From Paenibacillus albiflavus (lineage in GTDB: Bacteria; Bacillota; Bacilli; Paenibacillales; NBRC-103111), in NCBI RefSeq assembly GCF_004344915.1, contig NZ_SKFG01000006.1, positions 62,001 through 126,000 on the forward strand: a stretch of DNA of 64,000 nt, read 5' to 3'. The notes beneath the pieces are model-generated. The model did no database searches, had not been told where the DNA came from, and saw nothing but the letters and a program-made list of their open reading frames with translations. Both the position numbers and the translations under genes were made by a program. Shown piece by piece: positions 48,444 to 55,625 of this stretch; positions within the stretch are counted from its first letter, which is position 1; each line of letters begins with the position of its first letter.

Positions 48444-48926
48444 ATGAAAAAACAACCTTTCATCCTAATGCTAATTATCGTATTAACTCTAGCGTTAAGC
48501 GCATGTTCAAGCAATAAGGCGGCACCGATTGAATCAACTGTACCTGTGAAAGAAATGGTTGATAAAATGATTACAGAAGCTGAGCAACCGGCATTAATGG
48601 AGTTAGATGCAGATGCAGTAAAGCAGCAATACCATTTAGATCCTGCCTTGCTAGAGGAATATAGCGCTAGGATTCCGCTCATGAATGTGAAGACGAACGA
48701 AATATCTGTCTTCAAGGTAAAAGATGAGAAAGATATCCCGACAATCGAGACCGCAATTAAACAACGTGCGGCAGACGTACAAAAACAATTTGAAACGTAC
48801 CTTCCGGACCAATACGAGAATGCCAAGAACTATAAGCTTGTTACAAAAGGCAACTATTTGTTATTCGTTATTTCCGAAAAACCTGATGATGTTGTGAAGT
48901 CATTTGACAGTTTCTTTGTTCAATAA
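48444..48926 (+). CDS. DUF4358 lipoprotein
   Basis: A 160-residue lipoprotein with signal peptide ending LSAC-S. The mature domain (MNVKTNEISVFKVKDEKDIPTIETAIKQRA in adjoining parts) matches the DUF4358 pattern of extracytoplasmic Firmicute proteins of unknown role. AAGGAGG precedes the ATG. Confidence 0.82.
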   Translation: MKKQPFILMLIIVLTLALSACSSNKAAPIESTVPVKEMVDKMITEAEQPALMELDADAVKQQYHLDPALLEEYSARIPLMNVKTNEISVFKVKDEKDIPTIETAIKQRAADVQKQFETYLPDQYENAKNYKLVTKGNYLLFVISEKPDDVVKSFDSFFVQ

Positions 48927-48933
48927 TAGTCCA

Positions 48934-48967
48934 AAGGAGAGGCTTAAGTTAGCCCCTCCTTCTTTAT
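48934..48967 (+). terminator. Terminator after DUF4358 gene
   Basis: AAGGAGAGGC / GCCCCTCCTT followed by CTTTAT. Confidence 0.8.
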
Positions 48968-49288
48968 AATAATTAATTCAGTTTTTTTAGTCGGAATGTG
49001 CAAATTCAGTACTAACAATTGATTATTTTATGATATGATAGATGAATAGTCCTCAATCGGATGATTACATTTCTGTTATATCAGAAAATTGGGGAGATTC
49101 AATCGTTTCTTATTTTTGTCCAAAGGCACAACCCTTGCAAATGGGTTAAGGTCTTGGTTTTTGTGTATTCCTAGCATAACTATAATATAATAGTAAATAT
49201 CTTAATTTAGAAGTAATAGTGAGAGCCTAAGCATGGCAGGAGCGCCTACATTTTTTCTTCAAATATCAGTGTGTAAGGGACGGTAAAC
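48968..49288 (+). other. Leader region of mqo
   Basis: 321 bases without a convincing gene. A hairpin ACCC...GGGT within CCAAAGGC...CTTGG (about 49120-49165) is followed by TTTTTG and looks like a terminator; a -10-like TATAAT follows near 49190. A 17-codon frame from 49233 lacks a good ribosome site. Confidence 0.4.
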
Positions 49289-50785
49289 ATGAGCAACATA
49301 CAAACCAAAACAGACGTTATTTTAATTGGTGCCGGAATCATGAGTGCGACTTTAGGGTCAATGCTGAAAGAATTAGTACCCGATTGGAAAATTACAGTGT
49401 TTGAGAAGCTCGCAAGCGCAGGGGAAGAAAGCTCGAACGAATGGAATAATGCAGGGACGGGGCATGCTGCACTGTGTGAGCTCAACTATACATCTGAGAA
49501 ATCAGATGGCTCCATCGATATTAGCAAAGCGATAAAAGTAAATGAACAATTCCAAGTTTCCATGCAGCTGTGGTCTTATCTTGTAAATAGCAACCTAATT
49601 CGCAATCCGCAGGATTTTATCATGCCATTGCCTCATATGAGTTTAGTACAGGGGGAAGATGATGTAACGTTTTTGAAGAAACGTTTTGAAGCGTTGTCTA
49701 ACAATCCTTTGTTTCAAGGGATGGAATTCTCCGATGACCCGAACAAACTGATGGAATGGATTCCCCTTATTATGAAAGACCGTACATCGAATGAACCTAT
49801 AGCGGCAACCAAAATTGATTCCGGTACGGATGTTAACTTTGGCGCTTTAACGCGCATGTTGTTCGACCACTTAAAGAATCAAAACGTCGATATCCATTAC
49901 AATCACAGTGTAGATGATATTAAACGTACTGGCGATGACTTATGGGAATTAAAAGTACGCAATGATAGTGGTAAAATTGAACGCCACACTGCGAAATTCG
50001 TCTTTATCGGCGGCGGCGGCGGAAGTCTTCCATTGCTCCAAAAATGTGGTATTTCCGAAGGGAAACATATTGGCGGATTCCCGATAAGTGGACTCTTTAT
50101 GGTGTGTAAAAATCCGGAAGTTGTTGCCCAGCACCATGCCAAAGTATATGGCAAAGCTAAAGTTGGCGCACCTCCAATGTCTGTTCCGCATCTTGATACA
50201 AGATTTATCGATAATAAGAAATCGTTGCTCTTTGGACCGTTTGCCGGCTTCTCACCTAAGTTCTTAAAAACGGGTTCCATGTTTGATTTGATAGGCTCTG
50301 TTAAACCCAATAATATTACAACGATGCTGGCAGCAGGTGCCAAAAACCTTTCATTGACCAAATACCTGATTCAGCAGGTTATGCTATCGAAAGAAAAGCG
50401 CATGGAAGAGCTGCGAGAGTTTATCCCAAATGCCAAAAGCGAGGATTGGGGTTTAGTAGTAGCTGGCCAGCGTGTGCAGGTTATTAAAGATACGACTACT
50501 GGTGGTAAAGGAACGCTTCAATTTGGTACGGAGGTTGTGAGCAGCGCTGATGGATCGATAGCTGCCTTGCTCGGTGCTTCCCCAGGTGCTTCTACCGCCG
50601 TTTCCGTCATGCTCGAAGTAATCGAAAAATGCTTCCCGCAACATATAAAAGCGTGGGAACCGAAACTCAAAGAAATGATTCCTTCATACGGCGTGTCGCT
50701 ATTGAGCAACCCAGCGCTTATCGAAGAAATTCATACTTCAACAGTGCGGACGCTTGGCTTAAGACGTGAGCTGCAACCTGTATAG
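49289..50785 (+). CDS. mqo: Malate:quinone oxidoreductase
   Basis: A 498-residue FAD enzyme that oxidises malate to oxaloacetate and passes electrons to quinone at the membrane. N-terminal [17 protein letters not shown] binds FAD; conserved [23 protein letters not shown] lies near residue 50 (read in two parts), and [13 protein letters not shown] and [10 protein letters not shown] follow the family. Full length. AAGGGA precedes ATG 49289. Confidence 0.95.
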   Translation: MSNIQTKTDVILIGAGIMSATLGSMLKELVPDWKITVFEKLASAGEESSNEWNNAGTGHAALCELNYTSEKSDGSIDISKAIKVNEQFQVSMQLWSYLVNSNLIRNPQDFIMPLPHMSLVQGEDDVTFLKKRFEALSNNPLFQGMEFSDDPNKLMEWIPLIMKDRTSNEPIAATKIDSGTDVNFGALTRMLFDHLKNQNVDIHYNHSVDDIKRTGDDLWELKVRNDSGKIERHTAKFVFIGGGGGSLPLLQKCGISEGKHIGGFPISGLFMVCKNPEVVAQHHAKVYGKAKVGAPPMSVPHLDTRFIDNKKSLLFGPFAGFSPKFLKTGSMFDLIGSVKPNNITTMLAAGAKNLSLTKYLIQQVMLSKEKRMEELREFIPNAKSEDWGLVVAGQRVQVIKDTTTGGKGTLQFGTEVVSSADGSIAALLGASPGASTAVSVMLEVIEKCFPQHIKAWEPKLKEMIPSYGVSLLSNPALIEEIHTSTVRTLGLRRELQPV

Positions 50786-50802
50786 TTAAGCGTAAGCAGC
50801 AT

Positions 50803-50850
50803 AAACCTTCAATTCCACACGCGCTAAGCAGCGGAATTGAAGGTTTCTTT
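50803..50850 (+). terminator. Terminator after mqo
   Basis: AAACCTTCAATTCC / GGAATTGAAGGTTT, a 14-bp stem, then CTTT. Confidence 0.88.
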
Positions 50851-50872
50851 ATTGTACATGAGGAGGATTAAG

Positions 50873-51415
50873 ATGTACTTAAATTTAGGTCTGTTTTTGC
50901 AAGTAATCGGTGTTAGTATAGTTCTGAGTATCGTACTTGGGTTAGGAAAGAGTACAATTCTCAAGCGATTGTATTTGATAATGTCTATTCTGATGGTTAT
51001 CGTTGGAATTGTTGGTTCTATACTTGTTAGAGATACACTTGTTCGTCTTATGAACCAATCACGAGATCGCTTCTATGAGGCGGATCAATTCATCCAGTGG
51101 GCAACAGCCAAATTTGATACTTATGCAATATGGTCATTAAGCTTAACAGCTATCATCATTTTGGCTCTTGTAGTTATTATGGTTATGAATAGATCGCGCT
51201 TAACTTCCGACTTTCAAATTCGAATTACAATAACGCTTGTAGTCCTGATGGTTATTTATTTTATTGCAGCAATAGTATATGGTTTTGGAACAATTAATAA
51301 AGAATTGGATTTAGCATCTTATATTCTTACATTAACAGCTTGTGAGATTATGATGTTGTACATTCCGCTAATCGTAAAAAGATTACTAATTAGAATTCCT
51401 CAGCCACTTAAGTAG
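50873..51415 (+). CDS. Uncharacterised membrane protein, 180 residues
   Basis: Five hydrophobic segments; no family recognised. The frame opens at 50837 inside the mqo terminator, but ATG 50873 with GAGGAGG is the real start. Convergent with the XRE-cupin gene. Confidence 0.65.
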   Translation: MYLNLGLFLQVIGVSIVLSIVLGLGKSTILKRLYLIMSILMVIVGIVGSILVRDTLVRLMNQSRDRFYEADQFIQWATAKFDTYAIWSLSLTAIIILALVVIMVMNRSRLTSDFQIRITITLVVLMVIYFIAAIVYGFGTINKELDLASYILTLTACEIMMLYIPLIVKRLLIRIPQPLK

Positions 51416-51433
51416 CTAGAGGGATTTTTCTTC

Positions 51434-51994
51434 TTACAACAAATCTCCTTTATGCTCAGCTTCCGTATAGACAGATATAATCACAATGGCTGGCTCATCA
51501 CCAATATTTTTGACTAGATGGGGCGTGCAGGCATTCCAAGAAAAAGAATCTCCTTCGACAAATTCAGCCGAATCTTCGCCCTGCTCCGCGTAGATCTTCC
51601 CCTTGATGACAACGTGTACTTCTTCACCCTCATGTGCATGCGGAACTTCCCCTGTAGTAGCTCCTGGAGGAAATTCGACGAGCATCATCTTTACATTTTT
51701 TGTAGAACTCAGATGCTCTACCTTTAAATTGTCAGATCCAGTTGTCGTGATTCTTCTATCCTCTTTTCGAACAATACCCATGCGTTCTTCTTTTTTCAGC
51801 AGCAAATAGGCTAAAGGCACCTTCAGGGCCTGCGCAATATTCTCCAGCGTCGCAATGGAAGGAGAGGTTTTATTGGTTTCGACCTGGCTAAGAAAACCTT
51901 GGGACAAGCTAGTTTCTTCACAGATCTGAGCGATAGTAATGCCCTTTCTTTTGCGAATTGCTCGTATGTTGGAACCAATGTCCATTCTATTCAC
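51434..51994 (-). CDS. XRE-family regulator with cupin domain
   Basis: A 186-residue repressor-type protein: N-terminal helix-turn-helix (GITIAQICEETSLSQGFLSQVE, residues 17-40) and C-terminal cupin (VPHAHEGEEVHVVIKG, about 110-180) for a small ligand. Such proteins regulate neighbouring catabolic genes. Divergent from doxX-catE, with repeated operator-like palindromes between. Confidence 0.9.
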   Translation of the reverse strand: MNRMDIGSNIRAIRKRKGITIAQICEETSLSQGFLSQVETNKTSPSIATLENIAQALKVPLAYLLLKKEERMGIVRKEDRRITTTGSDNLKVEHLSSTKNVKMMLVEFPPGATTGEVPHAHEGEEVHVVIKGKIYAEQGEDSAEFVEGDSFSWNACTPHLVKNIGDEPAIVIISVYTEAEHKGDLL

Positions 51995-52004
51995 CTGCCC
52001 TTAA

Positions 52005-52095
52005 AAATATTTGTAATACAAATTATATATTTATATTAACAAAATTTTTGTTGACATGCCAGATCCACATGATATATATTACAAATATAAATTAT
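52005..52095. promoter_or_regulatory. doxX promoter and repeated operator
   Basis: Perfect palindrome ATTTGTAATACAAAT (52009-52023) before the regulator gene, and ATTACAAATAT (52078-52088), matching its reverse complement, at the doxX promoter TTGACA (52051) / TATATT (52075). The second copy overlaps the -10, consistent with repression. Confidence 0.65.
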
Positions 52096-52135
52096 GTTTT
52101 ATTATTACTAATATTTATGATTGGAGAGATAAAGT

Positions 52136-52552
52136 ATGACGAAGAAAGTAGCAGTAACAACGATTATGCGTGTCGTGTTGGGGGTTCTATTTCTCATGCA
52201 CGGTATCGGGAAGTTTCAAGACGGATTAGGAAATATAGAAGGTTGGTTTAGCTCAATAGGTATTCCGGGATTTGTGGCTTATATCGTAGCAATAATCGAA
52301 TTGGTTGGTGGCATTATGCTTATTGTTGGGTTGTTCTCCCGCGCTGTTTCGGCTTTGTTCATTTTTGTGATGGTTGGCGCGATCGCTACGGTGAAGTTTT
52401 CCGCAGGATTGCTTGGAACTGCTGAGATGCCAGGGTACGAAATGGAGTTAAGTTATATATTAATTTCTGCATATCTACTTGTATCAGAGCCTACACCTTT
52501 ATCAGTGGATTATATGATTCGTAAAAAACGCGGTGTATCAGTCGAGAACTAA
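52136..52552 (+). CDS. DoxX-family membrane protein
   Basis: A 138-residue four-helix DoxX protein with RVVLGVLFLMHGIGKFQDG and the GGIMLIVGLFSR motif. Often encoded beside VOC dioxygenases in Firmicutes (MhqP/CatD-like units) in quinone or catechol resistance. First gene of a two-gene operon with the next. Confidence 0.9.
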   Translation: MTKKVAVTTIMRVVLGVLFLMHGIGKFQDGLGNIEGWFSSIGIPGFVAYIVAIIELVGGIMLIVGLFSRAVSALFIFVMVGAIATVKFSAGLLGTAEMPGYEMELSYILISAYLLVSEPTPLSVDYMIRKKRGVSVEN

Positions 52553-52566
52553 GGGGTAACAATATA

Positions 52567-53448
52567 ATGGATAAGGATGTGCTACCGATGGATAAATTTC
52601 ATCAAAGTCCTAATGTGACTGTTGGAGAGGTTAATCTTAAAGTAAAGGATCTGCAGAATACGGTATCCTTTTATGAAACGGTCATTGGTTTGAAGGTGTT
52701 GGAAAGAACAGCAGAGCGTACAGTTTTAACGGCTGATGGAGTGACTGCATTACTTTCGCTTGAGCAACCGAAGGATATTATTCCTCTTGCTGGACGTTAT
52801 TCGGGTCTGTACCACTTTGCGCTGCTGCTTCCAAAACGTGCTGATTTAGCTGTATTTTTACGGCATTTGATTCAGTCTGGTTATAGATTTGGAGCAGCAG
52901 ATCATTATGTGAGTGAAGCCATATATATTACAGATCCTGAGGGGAATGGCATTGAAATCTATCGAGATCGCCCTTCATCTGAGTGGAAATGGGAGAATGG
53001 TTTCGTGGAGATGGCGACGGTTGAGCTGGACGCTGAAGGGATTCTTAAGGAAAGCAGTGAACCATGGAATGGCCTTTCAGCTGGCACCATTATGGGGCAT
53101 ATCCACCTTCATGTTGGGGATCTGAAACAAACGGAGCAATTTTATAATGATGTGCTTGGCTTTAAGACGGTGTCTTATTATCCGCAAGCTGCTTTCGTGT
53201 CTACCGGAGGGTATCATCATCACATTGCGATTAACACATGGAAGGGCGCTGGTGTACCAACTCCGCCACAGAACATGGTCGGCTTAAACTGGTATACGAT
53301 TGTGTTCCCTGATGAAACGGCAAGACAGAAAGTGATTAGTCAATTGGAGCAATTCGGTGCCTCAGTCAAGAAAGAGTCGGAAGGATATATGACGAGTGAT
53401 CCTGCTGGCAATCAAATTAGATTAGTGCTTGGATCGAAAGGTGCATAA
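52567..53448 (+). CDS. catE: Ring-cleaving dioxygenase, CatE-like
   Basis: A 293-residue two-domain extradiol-type VOC dioxygenase. Metal ligands fit VNLKVKD/HFALL in the first half and HIHLHVGD, HHHIAINTW and the final SDPAGNQIRL in the second. CatE of Bacillus opens catechol rings under quinone stress. With DoxX it resembles catDE; the regulator here is XRE-cupin rather than the YodB/CatR-type, so the inducer may differ. ATG 52567 or 52588. Confidence 0.85.
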   Translation: MDKDVLPMDKFHQSPNVTVGEVNLKVKDLQNTVSFYETVIGLKVLERTAERTVLTADGVTALLSLEQPKDIIPLAGRYSGLYHFALLLPKRADLAVFLRHLIQSGYRFGAADHYVSEAIYITDPEGNGIEIYRDRPSSEWKWENGFVEMATVELDAEGILKESSEPWNGLSAGTIMGHIHLHVGDLKQTEQFYNDVLGFKTVSYYPQAAFVSTGGYHHHIAINTWKGAGVPTPPQNMVGLNWYTIVFPDETARQKVISQLEQFGASVKKESEGYMTSDPAGNQIRLVLGSKGA

Positions 53449-53462
53449 CATCCTCATGACCA

Positions 53463-53602
53463 TTGACGCTTTGCCAAGTATTTTGTATGATGGATTTACT
53501 CGCACTATAACGAGAGAGGTTCATAGCAGATACCCTCTATAAAAAACTATGGATACATGCTAATCATCCATGTCCATATAGTGGCATGGATTTTTTGTTT
53601 TT
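53463..53602 (+). promoter_or_regulatory. Promoter and preQ1-I riboswitch with terminator
   Basis: Promoter TTGACG, 17 bases, TATGAT (53463-53491). Aptamer 53513-53550 reads GAGAGGTTCATAGCAG then ACCCTCTATAAAAAACTA, the preQ1-I stem with its A-rich pseudoknot tail. Terminator CCATG-T-CCA...TGG-CATGG (53568-53589) with a T-run. Binding of preQ1 should stop queF-yhhQ transcription. Confidence 0.95.
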
Positions 53603-53678
53603 TTATATCCTTCTAGTTTATCTCGTAATGGAACTCTCTTGTGAAGTGTGAAAATACATTTTACTTGGGGGTTTTTTC

Positions 53679-54179
53679 ATGTCTGGCAGAAGCCATGAAG
53701 AAGGTTTAAAGGATTTACAACTATTAGGAAATCAACAAACGCAGTATTCGTTCGATTATACACCTGATGTGCTCGAGGCAGTTGATAATCTTCATTCCAA
53801 TCGGGATTATTTCGTTAAATTTAATTGCCCGGAGTTCACCAGTTTATGTCCGCTGACACGTCAGCCTGATTTCGCTACGATGTACATTTCGTATGTCCCG
53901 GATCAGAAAATCGTAGAGAGCAAATCACTGAAACTCTACCTTTTCAGTTTCAGAAACCATGGTGATTTCCATGAAGATTGCGTCAATATTATTATGAATG
54001 ATTTAATTAAGTTGCTTGATCCGAGATACATTGAGGTTTGGGGTAAATTTACACCAAGAGGAGGAATCTCCATCGATCCATGGTGCAATTACGGAAGACC
54101 AGGTACAAAATATGAAGAAATGGCTCAATTCCGTTTGATGAACCATGATCTCTATCCTGAGAAAGTGGATAATCGATAG
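53679..54179 (+). CDS. queF: NADPH-dependent 7-cyano-7-deazaguanine reductase QueF
   Basis: A 166-residue QueF that reduces preQ0 to preQ1 for queuosine in tRNA. Catalytic Cys in [13 protein letters not shown], QueF motif [15 protein letters not shown], and Asp in HEDCVN. Full length for the single-domain type. Behind a preQ1 riboswitch, i.e. feedback by its product. Confidence 0.97.
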   Translation: MSGRSHEEGLKDLQLLGNQQTQYSFDYTPDVLEAVDNLHSNRDYFVKFNCPEFTSLCPLTRQPDFATMYISYVPDQKIVESKSLKLYLFSFRNHGDFHEDCVNIIMNDLIKLLDPRYIEVWGKFTPRGGISIDPWCNYGRPGTKYEEMAQFRLMNHDLYPEKVDNR

Positions 54180-54189
54180 GAGCGAAGAC

Positions 54190-54807
54190 ATGATTCTATA
54201 TTTAAATGGATTGTTTGTGGGACTCTTGATCTTGGCAAACATTGTGGCTGTCAAGATTTTTAGCATTGGCGACTGGATTATGCTGCCTGCTGCCGTCATC
54301 ATTTATATTTTTACTTATCCTATTATCGATGTAATTGTAGAGGTTTATGGTAAGAAAGAAGGACAAAGAACCGTCAAGGCAGGCTTGCTTACGCAAATCC
54401 TTGCACTTGGATTCATCGCAATCGCGATCGCTTTGCCGTCAGCTCCAGCATTTAGCGATCAGTCGTCATTCGAGACTATTCTAGGCGGTAGCTTCAGGGT
54501 AATCCTTGCTAGTTTAATTTCTTACACCATAAGTTCGAATCTGGATGTTCTGATATTCAACCGATTGAAGGAAAAGCACGGATCCCAGAAATTATGGCTG
54601 CGCAACAATGCATCTACGATGCTCAGCCAATTAATCGATACAACGATATTCATTACGATCGCTTTCTTGGGTACGATGCCTATTGCGGTGCTGGGAAGCT
54701 TAATTGTGATGCAATATGCATTTAAATTCATTGCCTCTATTTTGGCAACTCCTCTAGTGTATTTGATGGTCCGTATAATACGGTCGCGTGAATCGAAGAG
54801 TCAGTAG
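54190..54807 (+). CDS. Queuosine precursor transporter (YhhQ family)
   Basis: A 205-residue, six-helix member of the YhhQ/COG1738 family (GLFVGLLILANIVAVKIF, YPIIDVIVEVYGK, NNASTMLSQLIDT), which imports preQ0/preQ1. ATG 54190 follows GGAG; the earlier frame start at 54145 overlaps queF. Same transcript as queF. Confidence 0.9.
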   Translation: MILYLNGLFVGLLILANIVAVKIFSIGDWIMLPAAVIIYIFTYPIIDVIVEVYGKKEGQRTVKAGLLTQILALGFIAIAIALPSAPAFSDQSSFETILGGSFRVILASLISYTISSNLDVLIFNRLKEKHGSQKLWLRNNASTMLSQLIDTTIFITIAFLGTMPIAVLGSLIVMQYAFKFIASILATPLVYLMVRIIRSRESKSQ

Positions 54808-54810
54808 ATA

Positions 54811-54855
54811 AATTATGAGCCCCTAAGATCATTGATTTTAGGGGCTTATTCTTGT
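54811..54855 (+). terminator. Terminator, one of two identical 45-base copies
   Basis: AGCCCCTAAGATC...TTTTAGGGGCTTATT hairpin. The 45 bases are identical to 58284-58328, beyond mgtA. Confidence 0.88.
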
Positions 54856-55006
54856 GGTAAAGATTCACGGACCAAGCACAAAAACTGTGCGAATCGCTCC
54901 ATCACCATTTACTTCCATCTTCATAAAATGTTACTACGAACAACTGAATCGTACTTTTCGTTCCATAAAATGTAAATCTTTATTTTGCCACCTTAGAAAA
55001 TTCTTC

Positions 55007-55035
55007 TTGACAATCCATAAAATTGGAATTACGAT
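55007..55035 (+). promoter_or_regulatory. Candidate promoter of the mgtA leader
   Basis: TTGACA, 17 bases, TACGAT, directly ahead of the structured repeat and the M-box. The stretch 54856-55006 shows nothing else. Confidence 0.55.
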
Positions 55036-55045
55036 GGCTAAGAAT

Positions 55046-55136
55046 CAAGAAGAAACGGTTTTACCGTCCTAAAAGGCGGTTCGTTTCTTAAGGTATTACT
55101 TAGAATTTATGACACGAAAGTTATAAATTCTATAAT
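55046..55136 (+). repeat. Structured dispersed repeat, copy B
   Basis: GAAACG / CGTTTC outer stem around ACCGTCCT-AAA-AGGCGGT, then CTTAAGGTATTACTT and AGAATTTAT/ATAAATTCT. Matches copy A (4981-5070, minus) along its length; inner-stem bases differ but still pair. Confidence 0.65.
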
Positions 55137-55145
55137 ACTCAAGAA

Positions 55146-55275
55146 GACCTCGTTAGGTGAGGCTCCTATACGAACATAGGCCACTGCCCAGAAATATCGA
55201 AAGATGCCCATGGGTAGAACAGGGATTGCCGGACTAAGGCTTTTCATAAGGTGGCTAAGAGAACACATCTCTTTA
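55146..55275 (+). promoter_or_regulatory. M-box (ykoK) magnesium riboswitch
   Basis: Contains the M-box core strings GTTAGGTGAGGCTCCTATAC, CATAGGCCACTGCCCAGAAA, GGGATTGCCGG and AAGGTGGCTAAGAGAAC. It precedes a terminator and a magnesium P-type ATPase gene, the usual target. High Mg2+ should favour termination. Confidence 0.96.
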
Positions 55276-55337
55276 CGTTGTATAGTGCCAAAACTCAACT
55301 AGGGGGAAACGCAGGCTTTTTGGTGCGCTTATATTAT

Positions 55338-55369
55338 CCCTCTAGGTGATTCCTAGAGGGTTTTTATTT
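55338..55369 (+). terminator. First mgtA leader terminator (M-box platform)
   Basis: CCCTCTAGG-TGATT-CCTAGAGGG followed by TTTTTATTT. Confidence 0.92.
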
Positions 55370-55388
55370 GCAAAGGAGAGTGATTTAT

Positions 55389-55541
55389 ATGGACAGTAGT
55401 CCTAGTTGCCACTTGTATCGTTACAATACAGCTTCTACACAGAGGGAGAACTCCGTTCTCTTTGCTCTCCAAGCATTGCCTTACTTCGCATCCCGCGCAA
55501 AAAGTACATTCTTGCGGGTTTATTTAAGTATGCGCAATTGA
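55389..55541 (+). CDS. Putative 50-residue leader peptide of mgtA
   Basis: ATG 55389 has AAAGGAG at ideal spacing and opens 50 codons (starts MDSSPSCHLYRY, ends YLSMRN). It lies between two intrinsic terminators in the mgtA leader. Its mRNA contains several hairpins (for example CCCGC...GCGGG), and the stop codon lies within TGCGCAAT/ATTGCG just before the second terminator. This layout recalls leader-ORF control of mgtA/corA in enterobacteria (mgtL), but no sequence similarity is claimed. Confidence 0.6.
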   Translation: MDSSPSCHLYRYNTASTQRENSVLFALQALPYFASRAKSTFLRVYLSMRN

Positions 55542-55569
55542 CCTTTGGGTGCATTGCGATACGGAATCA

Positions 55570-55602
55570 ACTCTCTCTGGTAATCAGAGAGAGTTTTTTT
55601 AT
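55570..55602 (+). terminator. Second mgtA leader terminator
   Basis: ACTCTCTCTG-GTAAT-CAGAGAGAGT followed by seven T, 24 bases before the mgtA start. Confidence 0.92.
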
Positions 55603-55625
55603 TTATTCGCGAAGGAGGAATCACG

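Noticed and set aside
54854-55072. 72-codon frame across the mgtA promoter and structured repeat
   Set aside because: No ribosome site, overlaps the promoter and repeat hairpins, and the product has no recognisable features.
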